DNA from: Siphonodentalium dalli
Taxonomy: Eukaryota > Mollusca > Scaphopoda > Gadilida > Siphonodentaliidae
NCBI GenBank assembly: GCA_032622095.1
Contig: CP136061.1
Location: forward strand, 266,111,551-266,175,550
DNA length: 64,000 bases
Direction of reading: 5' to 3'
The translations under genes and the position numbers were made by a program. How positions within the stretch are numbered: position 1 is the first letter of the stretch; each line of letters opens with the position of its first letter. Of this stretch, positions 46,786 to 59,331 are shown one piece after another. The notes under the pieces were generated by a model. The model made no database searches, was not told the DNA's origin, and saw only the letters and a list, made by a program, of their open reading frames with translations.

Positions 46786-48808
46786 CCTAAACTGGTTATA
46801 GTCCCGGAGTCATGAACGAAAATGCTACCATTTTGGGGGCAAATTCTATTAAAAACTTTCTGAATGCTTATAATCTGAAGTTTAGGTCAATGCTGGGGCA
46901 CACTATGGCAGCGTAGCTTAGAGCACAGTATGTGTGTTTCCATAGCAACGTAGTGATTTTGGTCAGTATAAACATATGCCTATAATGGTTTATAACTAGA
47001 AAGTTTAATGCAGTAAGCCTGTCTTTGCATTGATAGGGTAGTACCTTTGGTGGGCTTTCTTTTGACACTGGAGATGTAGTTGTCCTCGAATGGTCGTTCG
47101 GTGGCGTCATCCCCACAATTTAAAAATCGCTTAAATTCGTTTCAAAGGGATAAGTAATTAATTGGGAATTTATTTAGGACACATTTAAATCGATTGCAAG
47201 ATTTTAGGTGGTGACGAATGTGTTGTCCAGAAAATGAAAAAAAAAGCTGCGTTTTGTAGCACGCGATAACAACGGTCCACTACAATGAAATCGCTTCATC
47301 CTGTAAAGCAAACAAATGTTCCTTCTCATTCTCGAGCAATAGTTTAAATTTTGATTGACATTAATGATAAAAATAACTGTCTCTTTAACCCTGTCTAAAA
47401 CTAAAGCAAATATTGATGAGTAGTTATCCAATATGAAATATTCAGATAATAACTTTAACCCTTTCCATACTAAACCATCATCAAACTAAACATTTCTCTC
47501 AATAAATATGGCTCGATCTGCACTTTTATTTATCAGTCGGCTACTTTCATTACATGAAACACCCCATATAATTGAATAATAGACGGTTAATATCGACACA
47601 CACGCCATCTATCTACAGCGCACATGGAGCCATACCATATAATCACACGTTGTATACCATATATAACAGGCGCAGATGACTGCTCTGGATTGTCTTTTTA
47701 TGGCGTGGAGGTGCAATTTTCACGCGACAGCCGATTATAAAATGTAACTGACACAAAATATATGAACCAAATTTATTTTTCAGCACTATATCGACGAGTT
47801 AGTTCGGAAATGCTTTCAGATATCTCACACCAAATTACGTTCACATAATGTAAATGTAATTGAATTAGATGCCATTTTAGTGAAATAGTGCATTATTTTA
47901 TATTATATATGTAATGCAAAAAGAAATGTTACATTACACATTACTAAGCATTACTTTAAAAAAAAGTAAGGCACTGCAATGCTTTACCATTACCAAACCA
48001 CTATCTCATTTCTGCTCCGCTCATCTATGGTGTCATTTCCAGCGGTGACAATGTGCTAGACACACTGTCGGATCGGGAGCCGACGTTAATGGCTTTTTTG
48101 TTTCGAAATTAATACTGAAAAATCGCAGTGGGACATGAACAGGTGAAGCAGTGGCTTATAACAAATCATCGTCTGAACTGACTGAAGTGATGTTTTATTG
48201 ATAAATCAAAGTATTCATATTATACACAGTCACAACGGGGCTCTGTAGAAGGCATGGCTTATGGGCCAGAACCCTATAATAGCATGATAACTACAATAAT
48301 GAATATAAACTGAGTGCAGGTAGGTGCAAGGATTAGGGAGAGCTGGGGCTGGGGTGGGGTGGGGCATGCAAGATTATATGGTGTGCATAATATGTTGGGC
48401 GATGCTCACAAAGTATATACATTAAGTTAAATCCAAGAACAATTTAATATGTGTTATGTGAATGTCTAAGGATGTGGCTGTTCAATCAGTGGACCTCATT
48501 TCGGTTGAGATATGTGAGAGTTTAGATTATATGCTTTCAGATTTAAATTATTATTATTGGAATAGGCCATTGATATGGCTGAATTATAGTACTCGTTTTC
48601 TTATAAAGTAATCCTTTAAATATTTAAGGTATTCTGGGCTACTAATTTTAATGCGTAGCGTGCAGTCTGCGGGAGGCTATTCCATAATTCTCGGGCTTTG
48701 TTTGGTTTTCTGTATGTTTCGATTGAGAGGAGAACCTACTGATTCTGAATTGGTTCTGAGATTTGGTTACAAATGACGAATCATTGATATCTCTTTGTTC
48801 TCGGCCAA
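46786..48808. other. Intergenic with a possible LINE remnant
   Basis: No intact gene. On the minus strand about 48620-48735 reads ARELWNSLPQTARYALK, reminiscent of the last residues of CR1-type LINE ORF2, but it is too short to be sure. A GGGGTGGGGTGGGGC run lies at 48350. Confidence 0.45.
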
Positions 48809-48898
48809 GAACCAATGTTAATGTCAAGAACCAATGTTAATGTCAAGAACCAATGTTAATGTCAAGAACCAATGTTAATGTCAAGAACCAATGTTAAT
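48809..48898. repeat. 19-bp tandem repeat (5 copies)
   Basis: AAGAACCAATGTTAATGTC repeated; interrupted by the element at 48899-49411 and resumed for about two units at 49412-49445. Confidence 0.93.
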
Positions 48899-49411
48899 GG
48901 CTGCGGACACACGTACCACAGTAGCGATGGCATAGTAGGTGTGACAATTAATTATGGTAGAGTTTGGTGACAATTGGTCAACATAATTTATATGCCATAG
49001 GGAGTCGTGTCGCGCGCCGCATATTCGCACAGTGAGTCGACTGACCAATTAACCCATTGAGTTTCACCAAGGTTGATCTCTACTCATTACGTTTAGCCAC
49101 ATTGTATTCTCTACGATACATAAAATGTCACGACCGATCGTCCAGAATTGGCTTGTGTGTTAGTATTAAAAATATAACATTGCGCGTTGAGTAACGATCA
49201 ACAGCGACAAGACATTCGGTTTGATAAATCATTGAGATATCGATCTCGACCCTGGTATAGAGCTTGGAAAAGACTCATTGTGTGAATGTGCGGCGGGCGA
49301 CATGTCTCGCTATGGCACAGGAATATGACGACCAATTGTCACCAAAATTGCACCATAATTAATTGTCACACCTACTATGCCATCGCTACTGTGATACGTG
49401 TGTCCGCAGCC
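48899..49411. mobile_element. 513-bp terminal-inverted-repeat element
   Basis: Ends GGCTGCGGACACACGTACCA and the inverse TGATACGTGTGTCCGCAGCC. Arms continue through GTAGCGATGGCATAGTAGGT and GTGACAATTAATTATGGT for about 100 bases. It sits inside the 19-bp array with AAT on both sides (48896-48898 and 49412-49414), a likely 3-bp target duplication. The interior is non-coding. Confidence 0.85.
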
Positions 49412-49626
49412 AATGTCAAGAACCATTGTTAATGTCAAGAACCATCGGATCTGAGATTTATTTCCGAATGAAGAATCGTTTGATTCTCTGTTGGTTGTTT
49501 ACAAAGAACAACAATTTGTGTCCAGAACCTATACACTCTAAGAGCACAGTTCCTCGAAGAAACCATATATCCAAGCACTTTGGTTCCACTCTTATTTGGT
49601 TTCTACGAGCATTATGTATCACAGAA

Positions 49627-49829
49627 AGACGCATTGAAGCCATACAAGACGCGTTGAAGCCATACAAGACGCATTGAAGCCATACAAGACGCGTTGCAGC
49701 CATACAAGACGCATTGAAGCCATACAAGACGCATTGAAGCCATACAAGACGCGTTGAAGCCATACAAGACGCATTGAAGCCATACAAGACGCGTTGCAGC
49801 CATACAAGACGCATTGAAGCCATACAAGT
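49627..49829. repeat. 20-bp tandem array (10 copies)
   Basis: Unit ACGCATTGAAGCCATACAAG, with GCG and GCAGCC variants in an alternating order. Minus-strand frames (VLYGFNASCMA) are products of the repeat. It leads directly into the 44-bp array that contains most of this unit. Confidence 0.96.
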
Positions 49830-52800
49830 TCAAATCAGCAAGTCACAGCACATAGCATTGAAGCCATACAAGTTCAAATCAGCAAGTCACAGCACATAGC
49901 ATTGAAGCCATACAAGTTCAAATCAGCAAGTCACAGAACATAGCATTGAAGCCATACAAGTTCAAATCAGCAAGTCACAGAACATAGCATTGAAGCCATA
50001 CAAGTTCAAATCAGCAAGTCACAGAACATAGCATTGAAGCCATACAAGTTCAAATCAGCAAGTCACAGAACATAGCATTGAAGCCATACAAGTTCAAATC
50101 AGCAAGTCACAGAACATAGCATTGAAGCCATACAAGTTCAAATCAGCAAGTCACAGAACATAGCATTGAAGCCATACAAGTTCAAATCAGCAAGTCACAG
50201 AACATAGCATTGAAGCCATACAAGTTCAAATCAGCAAGTCACAGAACATAGCATTGAAGCCATACAAGTTCAAATCAGCAAGTCACAGAACATAGCATTG
50301 AAGCCATACAAGTTCAAATCAGCAAGTCACAGAACATAGCATTGAAGCCATACAAGTTCAAATCAGCAAGACACAGCACATAGCATTGAAGCCATATAAG
50401 TTCAAATCAGCAAGGCACAGAACATAGCATTGACGCCATACAAGTTCAAATCAGCAAGTCACAGCACATAGCATTGACGCCATACAAGTTCAAATCAGCA
50501 AGGCACAGAACATAGCATTGACGCCATACAAGTTCAAATCAGCAAGTCACAACACATAGCATTGAAGCCATACAAGTTCAAATCAGCAAGTCACAGCACA
50601 TAGCATTGAAGCCATACAAGTTCAAATCAGCAAATCACAGCACATAGCATTGAAGCCATACAAGTTCAAATCAGCAAGTCACATCACATAGCATTGAAGC
50701 CATACAAGTTCAAATCAGCAAGTCACAGAACATAGCATTGAAGCCATACAAGTTCAAATCAGCAAGTCACAGAACATAGCATTGAAGCCATACAAGTTCA
50801 AATCAGCAAGTCACAGAACATAGCATTGAAGCCATACAAGTTCAAATCAGCAAGTCACAGCACATAGCATTGAAGCCATATAAGTTCAAATCAGCAAGTC
50901 ACATCACATAGCATTGAAGCCATACAAGTTCAAATCAGCAAGTCACAGCACATAGCATTGAAGCCATACAAATTCAAATCAGCAAGTCACAGCACATAGC
51001 ATTGAAGCCATACAAGTTCAAATCAGCAAGTCACATCACATAGCATTGAAGCCATACAAGTTCAAATCAGCAAGTCACATCACATAGCATTGAAGCCATA
51101 CAAGTTCAAATCAGCAAGTCACATCACATAGCATTGAAGCCATACAAGTTCAAATCAGCAAGTCACAGCACATAGCATTGAAGCCATACAAGTTCAAATC
51201 AGCAAGTCACAGAACATAGCATTGACGCCATACAAGTTCAAATCAGCAAGTCACATCACATAGCATTGAAGCCATACAAGTTCAAATCAGCAAGGCACAG
51301 AACATAGCATTGACCCCATACAAGTTCAAATCAGCAAGTCACAGCACATAGCATTGAAGCCATACAAGTTCAAATCAGCAAGGCACAGAACATAGCATTG
51401 AAGCCATACAAGTTCAAATCAGCAAGTCACAGAACATAGCATTGACGCCATACAAGTTCAAATCAGCAAGTCACAGAACATAGCATTGACGCCATACAAG
51501 TTCAAATCAGCAAGGCACAGAACATAGCATTGACGCCATACAAGTTCAAATCAGCAAGTCACAGAACATAGCATTGACGCCATACAAGTTCAAATCAGCA
51601 AGTAACAGAACATAGCATTGACGCCATACAAGTTCAAATCAGCAAGGCACAGTACATAGCATTGAAGCCATACAAGTTCAAATCAGCAAGTCACAGCACA
51701 TAGCATTGAAGCCATACAAGTTCAAATCAGCAAGGCACAGCACATAGCATTGAGGCCATACAAGTTCAAATCAGCAAGTCACAGCACATAGCATTGAAGC
51801 CATACAAGTTCAAATCAGCAAGTCACAGCACATAGCATTGAAGCCATACAAGTTCAAATCAGCAAGACACAGAAAGACGCATTGAAGCCATACAAGTTCA
51901 AATCAGCAAGTCACAGCACATAGCATTGAAGCCATACAAGTTCAAATAAGCAAGACACAGAAAGACGCATTGAAGCCATACAAGTTCAAATCAGCAAGTG
52001 ACAGAACATAGCATTGAAGCCATACAAGTTCAAATCAGCAAGTCACAGAACATAGCATTGAAGCCATACAAGTTCAAATCAGCAAGTCACAGAACATAGC
52101 ATTGAAGCCATACAAGTTCAAATCAGCAAGTCACAGAACATAGCATTGACACCATACAAGTTCAAATCAGCAAGTCACAGAACATAGCATTGACGCCATA
52201 CAAGTTCAAATCAGCAAGTCACATAACATAGCATTGACGCCATAGAAGTTCAAATCAGCAAGTCACAGAACATAGCATTGACGCCATACAAGTTCAAATC
52301 AGCAAGTCACAGAACATAGCATTGACGCCATACAAGTTCAAATCAGCAAGTCACAGAACATAGCATTGACGCCATACAAGTTCAAATCAGCAAGTCACAG
52401 AACAAAGCATTGACGCCATACAAGTTCAAATCAGCAAGTCACAGAACATAGCATTGAAGCCATACAAGTTCAAATCAGCAAGTCACATAACATAGCATTG
52501 AAGCCATACAAGTTCAAATCAGCAAGTCACAGAACATAGCATTGACGCCATACAAGTTCAAATCAGCAAGTCACAGAACATAGCATTGACGCCATACAAG
52601 TTCAAATCAGCAAGTCACAGAACATAGCATTGAAGCCATTCAAGTTCAAATCAGCAAGTCACAGAACATAGCATTGACGCCATACAAGTTCAAATCTGCA
52701 AGTCACAGAACATAGCATTGACGCCATACAAGTTCAAATCAGCATGTCACAGAACATAGCATTGACGCCATACAAGTTCAAATCAGCAAGTCACAGAACA

Positions 52801-53159
52801 TAGCATTGACGCCATACAAGTTCAAATCAGCAAGTCACAGAACATAGCATTGACGCCATACAAGTTCAAATCAGCAAGTCACAGAACATAGCATTGACGC
52901 CATACAAGTTCAAATCAGCAAGTCACAGAACATAGCATTGACGCCATACAAGTTCAAATCAGCAAGTCACAGAACACAGCATTGACGCCATACAAGTTCA
53001 AATCAGCAAGTCACAGAACATAGCATTGACGCCATACAAGTTCAAATCAGCAAGTCACAGAACATAGCATTGACGCCATACAAGTTCAAATCAGCAAGGC
53101 ACAGAACAGAGCATTGACGCCATACAAGTTCAAATCAGCAAGGCACAGAACAGAGCATT
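49830..53159. repeat. 44-bp satellite, about 75 copies
   Basis: Unit CATTGAAGCCATACAAG plus TTCAAATCAGCAAGTCACAG plus AACATAG. The first part is the 20-bp unit. A GACGCC variant is rare on the left and nearly fixed in the rightmost 20 units; CACAGCACATAG and CACATCACATAG variants cluster in the middle. Units near 51870 and 51960 revert to AGAAAGACGCATTGAAGCC, the wording of the 20-bp array. Confidence 0.97.
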
Positions 53160-53640
53160 CCGTGTTAGTCGGTTCCTGATATACATGTACATCGTTAAAA
53201 TAAGGGGCCTTTTTAACTTTTGTGCGAAAAATATAAAACAGTTAGAAAATGGCTGTATATGAAGCCGGTATATCACAATTTCATGTATTTGTCAGCCTAA
53301 TTTATACTTCTTTCCAAATTGCGTAGATAAAATTTGGAGGCTCCATGGCCGTTTAATGTTTGGTGTGTTTCCTTGTTTTTGTTATACTCTGTTAATTTCA
53401 GGGGGTGGGGCCGCGGGCAATTGGTGATAATTATCAGCATACTTTATATAATAAGATTTACATGTATAAGATAGAATGGTAACTATGAGTTTTGTTTTAT
53501 ATTTTCTTCCTGATAAGAGTCCACTTCACCAATAACTTCAAATCAAGCAAATAACTAGATATGGAGAAATGACATCTCAATTTTGCATCACTAGGCCACT
53601 CCTGGGTGATGGCACAGTCAGCGCTATACGAAAGATATAC

Positions 53641-53731
53641 ATTTAAATATTCCCGCCACGACGAATAGGCCGATGAGTCGGTACATTCCGCAGACGACCA
53701 TAACACGAATAATTGTGCGGGACTTAAAATA
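53641..53731 (-). other. Exon-like membrane-segment block, copy 1
   Basis: Minus-strand reading KSRTIIRVMVVCGMYRLIG then LFVVAGIFK, conserved in four local copies (also 57834, 59248 and 60457). The donor position has ATTTAAATGTATAT here rather than the AAAG/GTATGT of copies 3 and 4. Hydrophobic; gene not identified. Confidence 0.45.
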
Positions 53732-53757
53732 ATTATCATGAAGCGACTGTGATTCCT

Positions 53758-53832
53758 ATCGCGAAAAATAACGTTTTCTATAAAATGGCTGTGACCATGG
53801 CAAGTATATTTCATGAAGTCGGTATATAATAA
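53758..53832. repeat. 75-bp target-site duplication, left
   Basis: Identical to 57394-57468 (ATCGCGAAAAATAACG...GTCGGTATATAATAA). The two copies bracket the LINE at 53833-57393. Confidence 0.88.
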
Positions 53833-56800
53833 GTGCAGACTTGTCGTTCATTCAATCAATAGACAACTCATATGTTGCTGTGAGTAAACCAGGCAGGACA
53901 ATTGCAACGAGTAGTGGTGGCAGCTTCACACGAGACGGAGTTGCTATATTAATTAAAAAGTGTATCGCAGATCAGTGTACAACTTTAGAATTCGACAGTA
54001 ACTGTGCAGTTGGTATACAGATGTCACTTGGAGAATCATCTGTTTTAACTTTCCTTCAAATATACTTACCCAGCACAAACCACTGTGATGACCATTTCGA
54101 AAATTGCTTGGAATCAATAGAAAATCTTATATCGATGACCGCGGATGATGGTCCAATTATTGTAATGGGAGATACAAACTCTCACATGTGTCGCTTTCCC
54201 GAGCATATATGTGTACCAGCCGGTCACAAAACAAGAATGGGGCTGATAAGTGCATTTCTCGAACGCATCCTGTCATTCTCTGTTACATGTACAACAACTT
54301 GTGAGGGTCCTGTTCACACGTTCTATCCATTTTCTACTGTAGCTGCACCCTCGCGCATCGATCACATAATTCTCCCTCGTGCATTGGAAGATCTGGTGAT
54401 TAACTCTGCAGTACTTGACGACAACGAACTGAATACTTCAAACCATTTGCCCGTGACATGCTGCATACGGATTCCTGATGTTCCAGTGGACGTACCTCTA
54501 CCTCACACAAAAGTCGCCTTTAACTGGGAGAAAATGGACATACCGACGTATCAGCACGCACTGAATAAATTCTTGAGCAGTGATTACCCCACTGCCATTG
54601 CTACCAAACCTGATCTCAACATTTTGTACTCTGATATAATCACTGCAATTCTATGTGCATCTTACGAATGTACCAGCCCAAAGTCACACCACAAGTCATC
54701 AAAGTCTTATTGGACTGCCGATTTGAAGCTTCTGCATGACGACCTAAAAATTAAACGCAGAGCATGGATTGTGAACGGTAGACCACACGCGTGGGACGTG
54801 AGTTCTTACGTTGATTACAAAAACGCAAAGCGACAATTCAGACGGCGCATGCGCTCAGCATCCCGATCTGAAGACGACAAACTATGTGAAAACCTCGAGC
54901 GTTTTGCTACTGATAACATTAAGCGTTTCTGGTAAACTGTGAACACAAACAACCAGACATCGCACGCAAACGGACTAGGATGTGCTATGAAGTTTGATGA
55001 CAACACACTACGTGAACCAGCACAAGTTTTATCTGCTTGGCGTTCATATTTTAAGAGACTATATACTCCAGAGCCTCATTCTGATCCAGATTTTGAGAAA
55101 TCCGTACGCATGCGATTATCGACACTATTCGATAATCTTCATGAAGACTTCAACTCGAAAATGTTCTGTGATCCGATTAACACCACAGAGTTGACGACTG
55201 TTATACGAACTCTCAAACGTGGGAAATCAAGCGGGATTGACAATATATGCAATGAACACCTATTATTTGGTAGCGAACGCCTGAAAGAATTCCTATGCAA
55301 TTTATTCAACGGTATATTGACGCTCGAATGGATTCCTCCAGCTCTAAAAACAGGCATAATAATACCCCTGTTCAAAGGTGAACCCAAACCAAGGAATCTT
55401 CCGGACAGCTATCGCGCAATCACTCTACTTCCGACTATATATAAGGTGTTCGAACATATTCTGCTGAAACGCTTCCTCGCGTACGGTCAATTCTTTTCAT
55501 TCCCAAACGCACTTCAACATGGATTCCAAAAGGGTGTAAGCTGCCTCATGTCGTCGTTTGTCCTACAGGAATCAATAGCATACACACGGGACCTTGATTC
55601 TAGAGCTTATGTGTGCTTTTTGGACAGCCAGAAAGCGTTTGATCGCGTGTGGCACGACGGACTCCTTGTTAAACTGTGTGATCTAGGATTCAAGGGGAAA
55701 ATTCTACGGATCGTGGCTAACATGCACGAGGATTGTAGTAGCCAGGTTATGTTCAATGGTGCGTTGACAAGCGCCTTCGAAATATCACAAGGAACCAGAC
55801 AAGGAGCCGTCACATCTCCGTTTTTTTATCTTGTATATATTAATGATCTTTTAAATTCATTGCAATCATCGAGACATGGTTTGTCAATCGGAAACGTGTC
55901 ATGCTCCTCGCCAACTGCCGCTGACGACATTGCCTTGATTTCAACGTCGAAAGCCGGTTTAGATAGCCTGATGGATATTTGCCACAACTACAGCAAAACT
56001 TGGAAGTTCAACTTCTCTCCCACAAAGAGTGCAGTTGTTGTCTTCAATGAGACGACACGTCAAAGCCAACGCCATGAAAGGTCTTGGTATCTCGGTGATC
56101 AGGTGGTTCAAGAGTTGGACGGATGTGTTCATTTGGGTCTGAAGCAATCCAAGTTCAAAAATGAAACAAATAGATGTACGGTGCTCTCTGAAAAACTCAG
56201 GAAAACATATTTTTCTGTCGCAGGTAGGAAAGCCACGAAGTCATGCACGCCTCAAACGATGTTGACTCTGATAAAAGCCATTGTTTTGCCGAAAGCACTC
56301 TTCGGAAGTGAGTTACTTCCAACACCCAACAACACATTGACCTACTCCATTGAGAAATCCTTCCGTGTTTGCGTGAAACATGTACAGTCACTGCCAGCGC
56401 GCACTCCAACGGATATAGCTCTTGGTTTGTTAGGCATAATGCCAATCGAAAAGGAGATACATGTGCGGAAACTGCTCTTCCTCGCGGATGTAATTCATCT
56501 CCCAGAAGGTCACCAGGTTCCGCTCATACTATTTCTGCAAAAATTGTTCCAAATCGTTTTGTTCGACCGATCAACGTCTGGGTTTACCGCTGACATAATT
56601 CAGTTGCTCAAAGAATATAATATGTAGGACTTTTTGGAGACATACATGCAATCTGGTGAATTCCCAAGTAAATCAGCGTGGAAATCCTTAGTTAAATGTG
56701 CCGTAAGAGGATACTATTCTACACAGTGGTCTAGTTCGATTAGGAGCCATCCAAAATACGACACGTTCCGCTTTGTAACAAGTGACCCGCTTTCATGTTG

Positions 56801-57393
56801 GAACATTTGGAAACTACTCCGAAAGTATCCTCGCCGTTCTGCTCACCTGAGAAACTTGGCATTATTGATGAACAAAACGTCCTATGACAACGGAATCATT
56901 TGTAAAGCCTGTGGTTCGAGATACAACAACGAGTTACTACACGTCATCAGCTATTGTTGTGCTGCCTCGATACTATCGCTGAGGAACTTATTCTGGGAAC
57001 ATATACTCAACAAGTTTGGCATAACTACATTTAGGTACATGGAATCTCGTGACGAATTGTCTCTCTGAGCCTTCCTCCTAGGGAGCGAAATAATCAACCC
57101 TCCTGATGCCGTAACTCTGTTTATGGAACAAATTATTCTAGATTCTGCTGTATATATCCTTATAATGTGCCAGATTATTCGCGGTTTTTCTTACTAAATG
57201 TTCAACCAATTGACTGTGATACCATGTCCCTCGCATATGGACGATGAAAGTGAAACGCTTTATTTTAGAGACTGGCAGCGTCCATGCTTGGTGATATCAT
57301 AAACTTTACACATTAACTGTATATATGTTCATGCATGTCCATATTCTTCTCCAAACAAATGGAGGTATGAAATAAATAATAATAATAATAATA
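53833..57393 (+). mobile_element. 5'-truncated LINE (CR1/Jockey-like) with 75-bp target duplication
   Basis: Starts inside the endonuclease coding region and ends in an AAT-repeat tail (about 57371-57393) after a 200-base 3' UTR. The flanking 75-bp duplication is identical on both sides, so the boundaries are firm apart from the ambiguity of the AAT tail. It encodes one long frame with three stops (next entry). Confidence 0.9.
53835..57197 (+). pseudogene. LINE ORF2: endonuclease, RT and zinc-knuckle tail
   Basis: One frame runs from 53835 to a TAA at 57195 and is broken only by in-frame stops at 54933 (TAA), 56625 (TAG) and 57066 (TGA); there are no frameshifts. The endonuclease lacks its first 50 or so residues but keeps DGVAILIKK, MGDTNSH, SRIDHIIL and SNHLPVT. 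RT motifs: SYRAITLLPTIYKVFEHIL, FLDSQKAFDRVW, SQGTRQGAVTSPF and AADDIALIS, with alanine in place of the tyrosine of YADD. The C-terminal part has a C-X2-C-X9-H-X4-C knuckle (CKACGSRYNNELLHVISYC). The protein would nick the target and copy LINE RNA. This copy is 5' truncated and cannot make full-length protein without readthrough. Confidence 0.9.
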
Positions 57394-57468
57394 ATCGCGA
57401 AAAATAACGTTTTCTATAAAATGGCTGTGACCATGGCAAGTATATTTCATGAAGTCGGTATATAATAA
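57394..57468. repeat. 75-bp target-site duplication, right
   Basis: Exact match to 53758-53832; it directly follows the LINE's AAT tail. Confidence 0.88.
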
Positions 57469-58000
57469 TTTCGTGTATTTGTCAACCTATCTTATTCCTC
57501 CTTCCGTGTAGACACAAGTTGGAAGCTCGAATGAGCCATGTCGGTTTAATGTTTTTGGTGTGTTTCCTTGTTTTTGTTATACTATGTTAATTTCTGGGGG
57601 GGGGGGGGTTGGGTTGGGTTGGGGTGGCGGACTCGGGAAATTGGTGATGATTATCAGTATACTTTATATAATAAGATGTACATGTAAGATAGAATGGTAA
57701 CTATGAGTTTTGTTTTTTAACAGTCCACTTCTCTAATAACTTCAAATAATTGGATATGTAGAAATTACATCTCAATTTTGCATCACTAGGCCACTCCTGG
57801 GTGAATGCACAGTCGGCGCTAAACGAAAGATACATTTAAATATTCCAGCCACGGCGAATAGGCCGATGAGCCAGTACATGCCGCAGACGACCATGGCACG
57901 AACAATTGGGCGGGACTTAAGATATGATGAAGCGACTGTGATTCCTACCGCGAAAAAGAACGTTTTTCCCCAGTGGATACATTCATTAAATAACAACACA
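57469..58000. repeat. Approximately 555-bp local duplication, unit 2
   Basis: Second copy of the 53270-53832 unit, with an expanded G-run and GGGTTGGGTTGG at 57597-57625. It carries exon-like block copy 2 and ends just before MITE copy D. Confidence 0.87.
57834..57990 (-). other. Exon-like membrane-segment block, copy 2
   Basis: The longest open version: FFFAVGITVASSYLKSRPIV then RAMVVCGMYWLIGLFAVAG and IFK on the minus strand, inside a 91-residue frame (57772-58047). Two hydrophobic stretches are separated by a basic turn. The donor-like site is ATTTAAATGTATCT. Upstream GCGGTAG/GAATCACAG could serve as an acceptor. Not identified. Confidence 0.45.
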
Positions 58001-58030
58001 TACAACATAGACTTCCGCCCGTTCTCATTT

Positions 58031-58479
58031 GTGACCCGCCATATCAAATCCAGTCGTAAGTCGGGATTTTTTTACCCTGTGCCAATGCATTCTCTTATAT
58101 ATGCGAGTCGACCATAGGTCGCCTCGCATATATAAGACAATGCACTGGCCTAACAATTTTTTATCATTTTTTTAAAATAAATGTTTCTTACAATTTTGAG
58201 GACATAACATAAAAAACATCCATTACCCTGCAGGGAGCCCCACACATATATAGAAGCATATAGAAGAGTGCCGCCTGCTCATGTTTGTCTGGGGCTCTGT
58301 ATGGGTGAAATTATAAAGAATACAAAGACACAATTATTAAAATTGTAAAAAATTGTTAGGCCAATGCATTCTCTTATATAAGCGAGGCGACCTATGGTCG
58401 ACTCGCATATATAAGAGAATGCATTGGCACAGGGTAAAAAAAATCCCGACTTACGACTGGATTTGATATGGCCGGTCAC
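58031..58479 (+). mobile_element. Four-hairpin MITE, copy D (449 bp)
   Basis: Complete copy from GTGACCCGCC to GCCGGTCAC (one change in the right end), with both subterminal hairpins and the AGCCCC...GGGGCTC core. Confidence 0.87.
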
Positions 58480-59247
58480 AATTGTGATATAACTATATAG
58501 AGATATTGGCCAAACACAACTAAAAACATGACCATATAAGGACGCTTGTCGTGGCTTCTTATCTGTTCCTACCTATTTAATTCACCAGTCAGTAAATACT
58601 CTATCATCGTGTTCAAAACTATTGTGACAAAACCCTTGACTTAAACAATATTGATTTGCCCCAATTACTATTACAATTATGATGCACAACATTTTGATGA
58701 TGGAAACATGAGTAGAATACAAAAAGGGGAAGATAATCAAGCAGCTAGTAGATATCTGCTTTTGTTGAGCTACATGTATCTCCTCAGGCAAGCAGAAATA
58801 TTTTAGAAATATAGAAAGCGCGAATGGCAAGTGGCTGAGTTTCAGAAACAATAGGTTAGGATCTTAATACGGAGAGGATGTATATTCACCAGGAATACGA
58901 GACAGAGAAAGGTACAGGGAGTGGGAGAAAGAGTGTGTATGTGAAAGAATGTCGGTAACACCGTTCTGAATTTTTTGAAACTAGATGTTATGAAACGAAC
59001 TATTGTGAAGTGAGTTGTTTTGAGACGAACGATACGAATCAAACAATAGTGTGTGGAGAGTAAGTTGTGTACCCCAATAATTTTATAATTTCAAATTTAT
59101 AATGAAATATTTAAAGTATAAGTGCAATGTTTCATTAATTACTTCAAATCAATTCCATAACTGGATAGTGAGAAGTGACCTAAATTTGACATCACTATAG
59201 GCCTCTCCCGGGTGATGGCACAGTAACCACTATACTACTAAACATAC
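58480..59247. other. Intergenic
   Basis: No supported gene; frames on the minus strand at 58582-59042 have no recognisable features. 59140-59247 is the diverged flank of the duplicated unit (GGGTGATGGCACAGTAA). Confidence 0.5.
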
Positions 59248-59331
59248 CTTTAAATATTCCCGCCAAGAAAAATAAGCCGGTTATTGAGTACATGCTACTG
59301 GCAACCGTAGCTCGAACAATTGTGCGGGATG
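59248..59331 (-). other. Exon-like membrane-segment block, copy 3
   Basis: Minus-strand reading TSRTIVRATVASSMYSITG then LFFLAGIFK, followed by the perfect-consensus splice donor AAAG/GTATGT at 59248/59247. Differences from copy 4 include synonymous third-position changes. Confidence 0.5.

Larger units (their letters stand above)
53270..53832. repeat. Approximately 555-bp local duplication, unit 1
   Basis: Homologous to 57469-58000 along most of its length (ATGTATTTGTCA..., GTGTTTCCTTGTTTTTGTTA, ACTATGAGTTTTGTTT, TGCATCACTAGGCCACTCCT). Before LINE insertion the two units were adjacent, about 554 bases apart. It includes the exon-like block at 53641-53731. Confidence 0.88.

Noticed and set aside
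49458-49833. Minus-strand repeat protein (VLYGFNASCMA)
   Set aside because: Translation of the 20-base tandem array.
57597-57625. G-rich run as a telomere-like or quadruplex element
   Set aside because: Short, imperfect and absent from the sister unit at 53400; most simply a local expansion.
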